The notes: a model not told the origin generated them from the sequence alone. A stretch of DNA of 64,000 nt from Blastomonas sp. SL216 (GCA_026625625.1 CP113055.1:498501-562500); one strand, 5' to 3'; positions 1 to 8,122 are shown, counted from the first letter of the stretch. Program-made: numbers and translations.

Positions 1-418
1 TGCCCGCCGGATGTCGGTCGAGCCGGATCGTCTCGGTCGCAGGCAGCAGCTTGCGCATGCCGAGATGGTCGTAGAGGAACAGCCCGAGCCGCAGCAGCCA
101 GCGCGGGCGCAGGCCCTTGACCCAGGGCAGCACGAACCGCATCGGCCAGATGATGTGCGGCGCGATGCCCCAGAGGATCTCACGCTCCCCCAGCGCCTCG
201 CGCACCAGACCGAATTCGTAATGCTCCAGATAGCGCAGGCCGCCATGGATCAGCTTGCTCGAGTTGGACGAGGTGCCGCTGGCCAGATCCTGCGCCTCGA
301 GCAACAGCACGCGCGCGCCGCGCCCTGCGGCATCGCGCGCAATGCCGGTGCCGTTGACGCCGCCGCCGATCACGGCGACGTCGAACACGCTGGCGTCAGG
401 ATGCGGCGACTGGTCCAT
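1..418 (-). CDS. glpD: Glycerol-3-phosphate dehydrogenase GlpD, N-terminal part (runs off window)
   Basis: Reading from 418 leftward gives about 139 residues with the FAD-binding Rossmann signature VIGGGVNGTGIARDAAG near residues 15-31, then ASGTSSNSSKLIHGGLRYLE and a HIIWPMRFVLP segment, all typical of membrane-associated aerobic GlpD. The enzyme oxidises sn-glycerol-3-phosphate to dihydroxyacetone phosphate and passes electrons to quinone. The rest lies beyond position 1. The start ATG (418-416) overlaps the stop of the upstream monooxygenase gene as TGATG, so the two are very likely cotranscribed and translationally coupled. That link is unusual for glpD. It fits use of glycerol released from sulfoquinovosyl glycerol by the neighbouring glycosidase (inference). 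No glycerol kinase is visible in the window. Confidence 0.9.
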   Translation of the reverse strand, partial: MDQSPHPDASVFDVAVIGGGVNGTGIARDAAGRGARVLLLEAQDLASGTSSNSSKLIHGGLRYLEHYEFGLVREALGEREILWGIAPHIIWPMRFVLPWVKGLRPRWLLRLGLFLYDHLGMRKLLPATETIRLDRHPAG

Positions 419-1515
419 CAGATGTCGAGCGGTCCGTGCTGGATATGCGGCAGAACGTAGCGCGCAAACATATCGGCTTCCTGCACATGCGGATAGCCCG
501 AGAGGATGAACGCCTCGATGCCCTCGGCCTGATAGGCGCGCAGCTTGGCGAGCACCTGATCGGGCGTGCCGACGATCGCTGCGCCACAGCCCGAGCGGGC
601 GCGGCCGATGCCGGTCCAGAGGTTTTCCTCGACAAAGCCATCGCCATCGGCGGCCCCGCGCAGCTCCTGCTGACGCTGCACGCCGTAATTCTTGGCATCG
701 AGCGACTTTTCGCGGATCGCCTTGCCGGCTTCGTCGTCGAGCTTGGAGAGCAGCCGATCAGCATAGGCGCGCGCTTCGTCTTCGGTCTCGCGCACGATGA
801 CATGGACGCGATAACCGAACTTGAGCGTACGGCCATATTTCGCGGCGCGGGCCTTCAGGTCGGCGATGTTCTCGCGCACCTTGTCCATCGTGTCGGGCCA
901 CATCAGGTATACGTCGCAGGCTTCTGCAGCGCACTCGCGCGCTTCATGGCTCAGCCCACCGAAATAGAAGGCGGGGCATTTGCCCGACAGCGTGGTGACG
1001 CGCGGCGGATCGAGCTTCAGGTTGAAAAAATCGCCTTGGAAATCGAGCGCCTCGCCATTCAGCAGGGTGCGCACGATCTTCATGATCTCGGTTGCGCGGG
1101 CATAGCGGGGGCCGGATTCGATCTTCTCGCCCGGCATGTCGGACGAGATGATGTTGACGTTCAACCGCCCGCCGGTGCCTGCGGCATTGGGGCCGAGGAT
1201 GCGGTCCAGCGTCGCGATCCGGCGGGCGAGCTGCGGCGGCCAGTCCTCACCCATGCGCGTCGCCCAGAGCAGCTTGATGCGGCGGACCTGGGTGGCGACG
1301 GCAGCGGCGAAGGCGGTGGTGTCGAGGCCAAGGCTATAGCCCGAAGGCAGCAGGATGTTGTCGAACCCGCCCTCTTCGGCGCGCAACACGATGTTGCGGC
1401 AATGCTCCCAGCTCGACTGCAGATACGGGTCGGGCACGCCCAGGAACTCATAGTCATCGTCGCACAGCGCCGAAAACCAGGCGATTTCGCATTGTTGGTC
1501 GGTGGCTTGGGTCAT
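418..1515 (-). CDS. FMNH2-dependent sulfonate monooxygenase, SsuD/SmoC-like (putative sulfoquinovose monooxygenase)
   Basis: 365 residues of the luciferase-like flavin-dependent monooxygenase family, closest in pattern to alkanesulfonate monooxygenase SsuD. Residues corresponding to SsuD Arg226/His228 appear in GYRVHVIVRET (Arg236, His238); the Arg297 equivalent is in GIGRARSGCGAAIVG (Arg307); the Tyr331 equivalent is in LSGYPH (Tyr341). Such enzymes use reduced FMN and oxygen to cut a C-S bond, releasing sulfite and an aldehyde. Beside a sulfoquinovosidase-like GH31 and an aldo/keto reductase, the best inference is the sulfoquinovose monooxygenase of the sulfo-SMO pathway (SQ to 6-oxo-glucose plus sulfite). 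A flavin reductase partner is needed and is not in the window. An ordinary alkanesulfonate substrate remains possible. It is separated from the upstream reductase gene by a palindromic repeat and coupled to glpD downstream. Confidence 0.8.
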   Translation of the reverse strand: MTQATDQQCEIAWFSALCDDDYEFLGVPDPYLQSSWEHCRNIVLRAEEGGFDNILLPSGYSLGLDTTAFAAAVATQVRRIKLLWATRMGEDWPPQLARRIATLDRILGPNAAGTGGRLNVNIISSDMPGEKIESGPRYARATEIMKIVRTLLNGEALDFQGDFFNLKLDPPRVTTLSGKCPAFYFGGLSHEARECAAEACDVYLMWPDTMDKVRENIADLKARAAKYGRTLKFGYRVHVIVRETEDEARAYADRLLSKLDDEAGKAIREKSLDAKNYGVQRQQELRGAADGDGFVEENLWTGIGRARSGCGAAIVGTPDQVLAKLRAYQAEGIEAFILSGYPHVQEADMFARYVLPHIQHGPLDI

Positions 1516-1542
1516 TGTTGCTTCCTTCGGTCTGGCGCGGGG

Positions 1543-1618
1543 CCTTCGACAAGCTCAGGCTGAGCGGATGGGGTTTGAATGGCTGCTTTGACTCCGCCCA
1601 TGTCGAGCCTGTCGAAGC
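1543..1618. repeat. REP-like palindromic intergenic element
   Basis: Between the reductase and monooxygenase genes, CTTCGACAAGCTCAGGCTGA near 1544 faces TGTCGAGCCTGTCGAAGC at 1601-1618 as an imperfect inverted repeat. The core CTTCGACA.GCTCAG is a short dispersed palindrome common between genes in sphingomonads (from memory). A related copy lies near 9161. It may fold in mRNA and set different expression for the two halves of the operon. Confidence 0.6.
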
Positions 1619-1631
1619 ACGCCGCGCAGCT

Positions 1632-2546
1632 TCAGGGCAGGGGCTCGCCGCGCGCTGCCACGAGCACCGCGTACCAGTCCTGCCGGCTCCAGCGCACCTT
1701 GAGAGCCTGAGCGCCCTCGGCAATGCGCTCGGCCTGTTGCGACCCGATGATGGGCACGATGCCCGCCGGGTGCGCCATCAGCCAGCTATAGGCCGCAACG
1801 CTGCGCGACACGCCTTGCGCCTCTGCAACCACATCCAGCGACGCTGCCACGGCGCGGTCGCGCGCGGTCTCTGCCGCTGCCAGCCGTCCGCCGCCCAGCG
1901 GCGACCAGGCCATCGGCGTGAGGCCCATCATCATCGCCTGATCAAGCTCGCCATTTTCGAAGCAGGTGATGCGCAGCGGGCTGATCTCGGGCTGGGTGGT
2001 GACCAACTTGTTCGCCAGGAAATGGTCGAGCGCCGCAATCTGGGGCATTGTGAAGTTCGACACGCCGATGGTGCGGATCTTGCCCGCACTCACCGCGTCG
2101 TCGAGCACGCGCGCGACCTCCTGCGGGTGCGCCAGAATGTCCGGGCGGTGGATCTGCCACAGGTCGACCATGTCCACCTGCAGGCGGCGCAGCGAATTGT
2201 CGATCGCGGTGCGCAGATAATCGGCGCTCTGGTCATAGGGCAGGGGGGGCAGGATCCCGCCCTTGGTGGCCAGCACCATGCGCTGGCGCAGCGCCGGATC
2301 GGCGGCGATCACCTCGCCCAGCAGCGCCTCGGCATCGCCAAAGCCGCCCTGGCCGTCAAAGCCATAGATGTCCGCCGTATCGAGAAAGTTGATCCCGGCA
2401 TCGAGCGCGGCATGGACCAGCCGTGCGGCATCGGCAGCGCTGCGGCCATTTTCGGCCAGCCGCCACATGCCCCAGGCGATGGGGGAGACAGCAATGTCGC
2501 TTCTGCCCAGCGGACGGAAGGCGGGCGGCAAGGGCAGTTCACTCAT
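1632..2546 (-). CDS. Aldo/keto reductase (putative 6-oxo-glucose reductase, SmoB-like)
   Basis: 304 residues forming an AKR-type TIM barrel. The catalytic tetrad is visible: Asp and Tyr in LDTADIYGF (about residues 55-63), Lys in LATKGG and His in LWQIHRPD. The C-terminal part with SWLMAHPAGIVPIIGS binds NAD(P)H in this family. The start ATG overlaps the stop of the LacI gene (ATGA, 2543-2546), so it belongs to the same transcript as the regulator and the GH31 gene. In the sulfo-SMO pathway an AKR reduces 6-oxo-glucose to glucose, and context suggests that role here. The family assignment is firm; the substrate is inferred from neighbours only. Confidence 0.85.
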   Translation of the reverse strand: MSELPLPPAFRPLGRSDIAVSPIAWGMWRLAENGRSAADAARLVHAALDAGINFLDTADIYGFDGQGGFGDAEALLGEVIAADPALRQRMVLATKGGILPPLPYDQSADYLRTAIDNSLRRLQVDMVDLWQIHRPDILAHPQEVARVLDDAVSAGKIRTIGVSNFTMPQIAALDHFLANKLVTTQPEISPLRITCFENGELDQAMMMGLTPMAWSPLGGGRLAAAETARDRAVAASLDVVAEAQGVSRSVAAYSWLMAHPAGIVPIIGSQQAERIAEGAQALKVRWSRQDWYAVLVAARGEPLP

Positions 2547-3556
2547 GAAAACGTCCTGTTTGGGGGCGCCACGGAGGCGCGTTCGATAAGGGTGTGGGGC
2601 AGGCGGCGATGGCTGATATCGCCGCCTGCGATCAGGATTTCGGTCGCGGTGCGCGCCAGCTCGGCCATCGGCTGATGGATGGTGGTGAGCGGCGGCCAGA
2701 CGGTGCGGGCGAGCGTGGTATCGTCAAACCCTGCGACCGAGAGCTCGGCGGGCACATCCATGCCGCGATCATGCGCGACGGCGAGCACGCCGGCGGCCAT
2801 ATCGTCGTTCGAGGCGAAGATCGCGCTGGGCCGCTGCGGCAGATCGAGCAGCACGCGGCCACCGCGCACGCCCGAATCGAAATCGAACTCACCATCGCAG
2901 ACCAGTACGGGATCATAGGGCAGACCGGCGCGGTCGAGCGCGCGGCGATAGCCGAACAGACGGTCGTCCGACGCCATATGGTTCTGGTGCCCCTTGATGA
3001 AGCCGATGCGGCGGTGCCCAGCATTGATCAGGTGCGTGGTCATGTCGTCGGCAGCCTGGGCATCGTCCATGAACACCGAACTGGTGAGCGCGTGATTGGT
3101 GCCCGGTGAAATACGCACGAACGGAATGTCGAGCGCTTCGAGCGCGCGCAGCACCGGGTCGCAATCGGTCACGGGCGACGACAGGATGATGCCGTCAACA
3201 TGCGTTTCGGTGACCAGCCCGCGCACCTGTTCGCCGACCTGGGGGTCGGCCACATCGACCGGCTGCGCGAGCAGCCGGATGCGGTTGGCGCGGCAGAAAT
3301 CCCAGCAGCCGGTCTGGATCTGGAACATGTAATAGGGGCTGTGATTGTCATAGATCAGCGCGATCTGGTTCGACTTGCCGCCGGACAGGATGCGCGCTGC
3401 CACGCTGGGGCGGAAATCGAGGTCGCGCATCGCCTCCTCGACCCGGTCGCGCGTCGTCTGACTGACATAGGGATGGCCGTTCAGCACGCGGCTGACGGTC
3501 TTGACCGCCACGCCCGCCTTGGCCGCGACATCGCGGATATTCGCCCGTTCGCTCAT
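2543..3556 (-). CDS. LacI-family transcriptional regulator
   Basis: 337 residues. The N-terminal helix-turn-helix and hinge (ANIRDVAAKAGVAVKTVSRV, residues 5-24, then LNGHPYVS) are those of LacI/GalR regulators, followed by a periplasmic-binding-protein-like sensor domain with GHRRIGFIKG, AIFASNDDMAAGVL and VAGFDDT. The start at 3556 is chosen because MSERANIRDVA is the normal family N-terminus. The open frame extends to 3877, but that extension overlaps the GH31 gene and has no family similarity. The gene has 4-nt ATGA overlaps on both sides, with the GH31 stop and the reductase start, so the regulator is embedded in the operon it probably controls. The effector is likely a sugar from the pathway (SQ or a derivative; inference). 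Confidence 0.92.
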   Translation of the reverse strand: MSERANIRDVAAKAGVAVKTVSRVLNGHPYVSQTTRDRVEEAMRDLDFRPSVAARILSGGKSNQIALIYDNHSPYYMFQIQTGCWDFCRANRIRLLAQPVDVADPQVGEQVRGLVTETHVDGIILSSPVTDCDPVLRALEALDIPFVRISPGTNHALTSSVFMDDAQAADDMTTHLINAGHRRIGFIKGHQNHMASDDRLFGYRRALDRAGLPYDPVLVCDGEFDFDSGVRGGRVLLDLPQRPSAIFASNDDMAAGVLAVAHDRGMDVPAELSVAGFDDTTLARTVWPPLTTIHQPMAELARTATEILIAGGDISHRRLPHTLIERASVAPPNRTFS

Positions 3557-5577
3557 CGCTCCAGCACCTCGTTTAGCCCGCCAAACAGCGCGGCAAAGGC
3601 GCTGTCGGGGCGATAGAATACTGGCGGCTGGCCGATCGGCGCAGCGATGCGGTGCGTGCCGGGGGCATAATCCACGCCCGTCCACACGTGCCGCCATTGC
3701 CCGGCGCCGGGCAGCACGACATCGCGCACCACGGCGCCCTGTTCGACCACCGGAGCCACCAGCAGGTCGGCACCGTAGAGAAACTGATCCTGCACCGTAA
3801 AGAGGGCAGGGTCGTGCGGATGGTGCAGGAACAGTGGGCGCTGCACCGGCAGGCCGTGTGCGCTTGCCTCCTTGCACAGGTGCCGCACATAGGGTGCCAG
3901 ATGCGCATGCACCCGGCTCCAGCGCGCGAAACTGGCCATCAGCTCGGGCGTCGAATCATATTGCAGATTGTCATCGGGCCGGTTGCCTTCATGGCTCCGC
4001 ATCACAGGCGCGAAGGCGGCCAGCTCGCACCAGCGCTGCATCAGCTCTTCGGTGCGGATATTGCCGTGCAGCGAGGTATAGCCGCCGCAGTCCGAATGGC
4101 TGTACGTATTGCCGACAAGGCCGGCGGACAGTGCGCCTGTGATCACCGTGCCGATGCCGTCATGCCGGGTGAAATCGACCGACTGGTCGCCCGCCCAGAG
4201 CAGCGCGCAATGCGCTTGAACCCCGGAAAATCCGGCGCGCATGAAGAACACCGCATCGCCGGTGCGGCCCCGGCTTTCGACGGCGCGGGCGTTGACCTCG
4301 GCCCAGAGCACTGGCCAGCGATTATGCGCCTCCATCGGGTCGGAGCCATCGGCGAGGCGCAGATCGGTGGGAAGATATTCGCCAAAATCGGCCATCCAGC
4401 CGTCGATGCCGATATCGAGCATCTCGCGGCCCAGCACACGCTCGGCGAACCAGGCGCGGGTTTCCTCCCGGGTGAAATCGACCACGCCGCAGTCGAACTC
4501 GCCGAAATCGACGAGATGGACTTCGTCGCTATCGGTGCGAAGACAAAAGTGGCCGCCGCCTTCCGCCTCGGCGAACAGGTCGCCATCGACGGAGATGTAG
4601 GGGTTGGCATAGGCCATGAACCGGATGCCGCGCTGATGCAGATCTGCAATGCGCGCCTTCAGGTCCGGATAGCGCTGGGCACTGCGCTCTCCATTATGCC
4701 AATCCCAGAACAGGCGGCGGCCAAAGCTGGTTTCGCGGATGCCCGCCCAGTCTTCGCACCACAGGGCGGAGACGGCGGTACCCGCGTCGATAAAGCGTTC
4801 GAGCCGGTCGAAACTGGTAATGCCCGATTTCAGCCCGACGATTGCGCCGCCAATCGCCCAATCGGGCAATTCGGGCTGACGGCCGAAGCGCTTCGAGAGC
4901 GCGGACACAAGCTCCATCGGGCCATCGGCCGCAAACAGCTCAAAACCTGCCTCACCGCTCCACACGTCGACCGCATGGAAAGCGGGGTCGGTGAAATCGA
5001 GCACGCTGTAGCAGCTGGCATCGAGATGCACGGCGATCCAGCGCGAGGTCATGAAGGTTGGCTGCGGATAATTGGTGTTCCAGTAATCGCCGCCCGCCAT
5101 CCCCTCGGCATCCATGATGCGGGTCAGCTCGGTCGATTTGTCGCGGCCCACGCCCGGCTCGCTGGTCCAGATGGGGAAGGCGCGGCCACTCAGCGCCAGA
5201 TAGCTCATCTGCTCGCCGCCGCCCCAGACGCATTCCCCGCTCTCGGCATGGAAGCGGACGCGCAGGCGATCATAGCCATGGGTGAGCGCGCGCACCGTCA
5301 GCCGGTTACCCTTCAGCGCGATGGTGGCGACAGGCTGTCCGTTGCCGATCAGCTCGATACCATCTGCGGTCTCGCGAAACGCGGCGGGCGCCAGCTGATC
5401 GCTGGGCGAGTCGGAAATGCGGAAATTGCCGCGAAACATCGTGATATCGGGGTTGCCGCGCGCCATGACCACCGCCGGACAGGCGGGGCGATGAGACAGC
5501 ACGATCCGGTCCCCGAACAGGAGATCGAACCCGTCATTCTGGGCTTGCACCCGCAGTTTCAACGCGCTTTTCCTCAT
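3553..5577 (-). CDS. GH31 sulfoquinovosidase (YihQ/SmoI-like)
   Basis: 674 residues, collinear with E. coli sulfoquinovosidase YihQ as I recall it. The nucleophile is Asp397 in WMADFGEYLPTD and the acid/base is Asp464 in WAGDQ; their spacing of 67 equals that of YihQ Asp405/Asp472. The sulfonate-recognising residues also line up: Lys250 (GLKSG), Glu275 (WCEDW), Arg288 and Trp291 (GRRLFW), and Tyr500 (GGYTSL). These match YihQ Gln262, Gln288, Arg301, Trp304 and Tyr508 and give the alternative KERWY motif reported for Agrobacterium-type enzymes. Predicted reaction: hydrolysis of alpha-sulfoquinovosyl glycerol or diglyceride to sulfoquinovose. No clear Sec signal is seen, so it is probably cytoplasmic or exported by other means. 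It is first gene of the operon and overlaps the LacI start. A generic alpha-glucosidase is unlikely given the Arg/Trp/Tyr set. Confidence 0.88.
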   Translation of the reverse strand: MRKSALKLRVQAQNDGFDLLFGDRIVLSHRPACPAVVMARGNPDITMFRGNFRISDSPSDQLAPAAFRETADGIELIGNGQPVATIALKGNRLTVRALTHGYDRLRVRFHAESGECVWGGGEQMSYLALSGRAFPIWTSEPGVGRDKSTELTRIMDAEGMAGGDYWNTNYPQPTFMTSRWIAVHLDASCYSVLDFTDPAFHAVDVWSGEAGFELFAADGPMELVSALSKRFGRQPELPDWAIGGAIVGLKSGITSFDRLERFIDAGTAVSALWCEDWAGIRETSFGRRLFWDWHNGERSAQRYPDLKARIADLHQRGIRFMAYANPYISVDGDLFAEAEGGGHFCLRTDSDEVHLVDFGEFDCGVVDFTREETRAWFAERVLGREMLDIGIDGWMADFGEYLPTDLRLADGSDPMEAHNRWPVLWAEVNARAVESRGRTGDAVFFMRAGFSGVQAHCALLWAGDQSVDFTRHDGIGTVITGALSAGLVGNTYSHSDCGGYTSLHGNIRTEELMQRWCELAAFAPVMRSHEGNRPDDNLQYDSTPELMASFARWSRVHAHLAPYVRHLCKEASAHGLPVQRPLFLHHPHDPALFTVQDQFLYGADLLVAPVVEQGAVVRDVVLPGAGQWRHVWTGVDYAPGTHRIAAPIGQPPVFYRPDSAFAALFGGLNEVLER

Positions 5578-5739
5578 CCCTGGCTGTCAGTGTTGCGAAA
5601 TGGTCGCAGCCCTTGTCCGTTTTTCTGACACCGCTTGACATATCGAGGCGGTCATAGCAGATCAAGCGTCAATCGCGGCGACCATATCAAGGGGCATCAA
5701 GCCCCCGCTACGACCGCAATCTCGCAGGGAGAGGGTATC
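5578..5739. promoter_or_regulatory. Divergent promoter/operator region between GH31 operon and TonB receptor
   Basis: This 162-bp gap must hold both promoters and probably the LacI operator. Visible are a direct repeat of TGACA at 5626-5630 and 5636-5640 (10-bp period), an inverted TGTCAG/CTGACA pair at 5585-5590 and 5625-5630, and TTGACA at 5635-5640 that could be a -35 element, though no good -10 follows at the right spacing. The TBDR ribosome site is CAGGGAGAGG just before 5740. No perfect LacI palindrome is evident, so operator assignment is tentative. Confidence 0.4.
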
Positions 5740-8079
5740 ATGAAGCTCACCAATTATCTGTCCATCCGTGCCGCCGCGCTGTCTGCCACCGCGCTTTCGC
5801 TCGCCTTTGCCATGCCCGCTCATGCGCAGGATGCAGCCGATGAAGACCAGGGCGGCATCACCGAAATCGTCGTGACCGCGCAGAAGGTTGCCGAGAACGT
5901 CCAGGACGTTCCCATCGCGATAACCGCGATCACCGCAGACCGTCTGGAAACCACCGGCGTCACCAGCCTCGAAGGGCTGACCCAACTTGTTCCTTCGGTC
6001 AGCTTCCGCAAGGGCACGACCAGCGCCAACAGCGCCATCGTGATGCGCGGCGTTGGCACCATCACCTTCTCGATCGCGGCAGAGCCCAGCGTTTCGACCG
6101 TGGTCGACGGCGTCGTGCTGAGCCGTTCGGGCCAGGCGTTCATGGACCTGGTCGATGCCGAGCGCCTTGAAGTGCTGCGCGGCCCGCAGGGCACGCTGTT
6201 CGGCAAGAACGCATCGGCCGGTCTGGTCAATATCGTGTCCAAGGGCGGCACCGATACGCTGCAGGCCGAAGCGCGCCTCGAAGCGTTCGACGACGATGAA
6301 TACCGTCTGCGCGGCGCGATTTCCGGTCCGCTCGCCGAGAACCTGACCGGTCGCATCACCGCGTTCTACGGCAGCTATGACGGCAACATCACCAATATCA
6401 ACGGCGGCCGTCGCAATACCATCAACGGTTACGAGCATTACGGCGCGCGCGGTATCCTAGATTATGATGGTGGCGGCTCGCGCTTCCGCTTCATTGCCGA
6501 TTATTTCGAGGCCGACGACGATTGCTGCGCCGACGTAACCGGCGTCAGCCGTGGCGCGGTGCTCGATGCCGAACTCGGCCTGCCCGGCGGCGTGGCGCGC
6601 GGTGTCAACCAGCGCTTCGTCAATCACAACCTCGTCACCCGCACGCTCGACAAGCAGTGGAGCCTGACCGCGTCGGCCGATTTCGACGTGTTCACCAGCC
6701 ATGTGCTGAGCGTGATCGCGGGCTATCGCAACTGGGAAAACACCGAAATCCGCGAAGGCGACTTCCTGCCGCGCGCGCTTGTCGGCACTGGCGAACTGCA
6801 CGACAATGGCCAGGTCCGCACCGAGCAGCTCTCGCTCGAAGTGCGTCTCGCCTCGGACCAGACCAAGCCCTTCTTCTATCAGGTCGGCGGCTTCATCTGG
6901 GGTTCGGACAACGAGCAGGACTTCACCCGCCGCAACATCACCTGCGCGACCTCGACGCTGCCGATCGATCCGATCACCGGCGGACGTCCGTGCAACGTCA
7001 ACGATCGCACCAACACGCTGTTCCCGACCGCGACCTCGTTCAGCGCCGTGGAATCGCGCAACTATGCGATTTTCGGCCAGGCGACCTATCGCCTGAGCGA
7101 CATGTTCGCGGTGACGGGCGGCCTGCGCTACACCTGGGATGACCTGAGCTTCGTCCACACCCGCGCGCCGGGCGTGAACGCGACCACCGGCCTGCCGGCG
7201 ACCGGTCCCGGCGTCTCGGGCGCGCCTGCTGGAGGCACGATCGCTTCGGGCGGCAATGGCACCAACACCTCGCGCGGTGACAGCACCAACGGCAACCTTT
7301 CGGGCCGCGCCGTGCTGCAGTTCACGCCCAGCGAAGACGTGATGCTCTATGGCAGCTATACCCGCGGCTACAAGGGCCCGGCGTTCAACGTGTTCTTCAA
7401 CCACACCGCGCCGACCAATGCGATTCCGATCGACGAGGAAACCTCCGACGCGTTCGAAATCGGCATCAAGTCGCAGTTCCTCGACAACCGCGTGCAGCTG
7501 AACGCCTCGGCCTTCACCGTCACCTATGACGGCTTCCAGGCGAACAACTTCGTGCTGCTGAATGGCGCGGTTGTCTCGAACCTGACCAATGCCGGATCGG
7601 TGAAGAGCGAAGGCTTTGAAGTCGATCTGCTTGCCGTACCGGTCGATGGCTGGACGCTGCGCGCGAGCGGGGCCTATGCAGACGCCACCGTCAAGCGGTT
7701 CAACCCCAACCCCGCCACCAACGCACCCGATGCCCGCAACGGCACCCAGCTGCCGCTGGCGCCGAAGTTCACCTGGACCATCGGAACCAGCTACGAGCGC
7801 GATCTGGGCGGCTTCAAGATGTATCTCGACACCGATTTCCGCCATGTCAGCCGCCAGTTCTCCGATCTCGGCGAACAGGGCCCGATCGCGGCCTATGGCA
7901 TCTGGAACGGCTCGATCGGTTTTTCGGACCCCGAAGACAATTACCGCATCAGCTTCCTGGCGCGCAACATCACCGACAAGGCCTACGCCCTGCTCAACGT
8001 GACTGCCGGCCAACGCCTGCAGATCCCGCGCGACGCGGACCGCTATTTCGGCATCAGCCTGCGCGCACGCCTGCGCTGA
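5740..8079 (+). CDS. TonB-dependent outer-membrane receptor (putative SQ/sulfolipid-glycoside importer)
   Basis: 779 residues. Signal peptide of about 29 residues ending AMPAHAQ, TonB box EIVVTAQK at residues 42-49, plug domain with RGVGTITF and VLRGPQGTLFGKNASAG, then a 22-strand type barrel. The ATG at 5740 is preferred over an upstream in-frame start because it has a purine-rich ribosome site and directly precedes the signal peptide. The protein ends GISLRARLR, so the usual terminal aromatic residue is missing. It lies divergent from the GH31 operon and shares its regulatory region, so it probably brings sulfoquinovosyl glycerol or a related glycoside across the outer membrane (inference). 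By sequence alone only the TBDR class is certain. Confidence 0.92.
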   Translation: MKLTNYLSIRAAALSATALSLAFAMPAHAQDAADEDQGGITEIVVTAQKVAENVQDVPIAITAITADRLETTGVTSLEGLTQLVPSVSFRKGTTSANSAIVMRGVGTITFSIAAEPSVSTVVDGVVLSRSGQAFMDLVDAERLEVLRGPQGTLFGKNASAGLVNIVSKGGTDTLQAEARLEAFDDDEYRLRGAISGPLAENLTGRITAFYGSYDGNITNINGGRRNTINGYEHYGARGILDYDGGGSRFRFIADYFEADDDCCADVTGVSRGAVLDAELGLPGGVARGVNQRFVNHNLVTRTLDKQWSLTASADFDVFTSHVLSVIAGYRNWENTEIREGDFLPRALVGTGELHDNGQVRTEQLSLEVRLASDQTKPFFYQVGGFIWGSDNEQDFTRRNITCATSTLPIDPITGGRPCNVNDRTNTLFPTATSFSAVESRNYAIFGQATYRLSDMFAVTGGLRYTWDDLSFVHTRAPGVNATTGLPATGPGVSGAPAGGTIASGGNGTNTSRGDSTNGNLSGRAVLQFTPSEDVMLYGSYTRGYKGPAFNVFFNHTAPTNAIPIDEETSDAFEIGIKSQFLDNRVQLNASAFTVTYDGFQANNFVLLNGAVVSNLTNAGSVKSEGFEVDLLAVPVDGWTLRASGAYADATVKRFNPNPATNAPDARNGTQLPLAPKFTWTIGTSYERDLGGFKMYLDTDFRHVSRQFSDLGEQGPIAAYGIWNGSIGFSDPEDNYRISFLARNITDKAYALLNVTAGQRLQIPRDADRYFGISLRARLR

Positions 8080-8122
8080 GGGTTACCGGCATAGAATAGC
8101 CCTGCAGGTCGTGGGGTGAGAC

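Noticed and set aside
418-1515. Plain alkanesulfonate monooxygenase SsuD call
   Set aside because: Family-level similarity fits, but there are no ssuABCE genes nearby and the context is sugar-specific, so an SQ monooxygenase role is preferred though not proven.
3557-3877. N-terminal extension of the LacI gene into the GH31 gene
   Set aside because: The extension is Arg/Ala-rich, unlike any LacI N-terminus. The family start MSERANIRDVA lies at 3556 with a 4-nt overlap junction.
3652-5628. A 658-codon plus-strand open frame opposite the GH31 gene
   Set aside because: The GH31 frame contains all catalytic motifs. The opposite frame is a GC-bias shadow.
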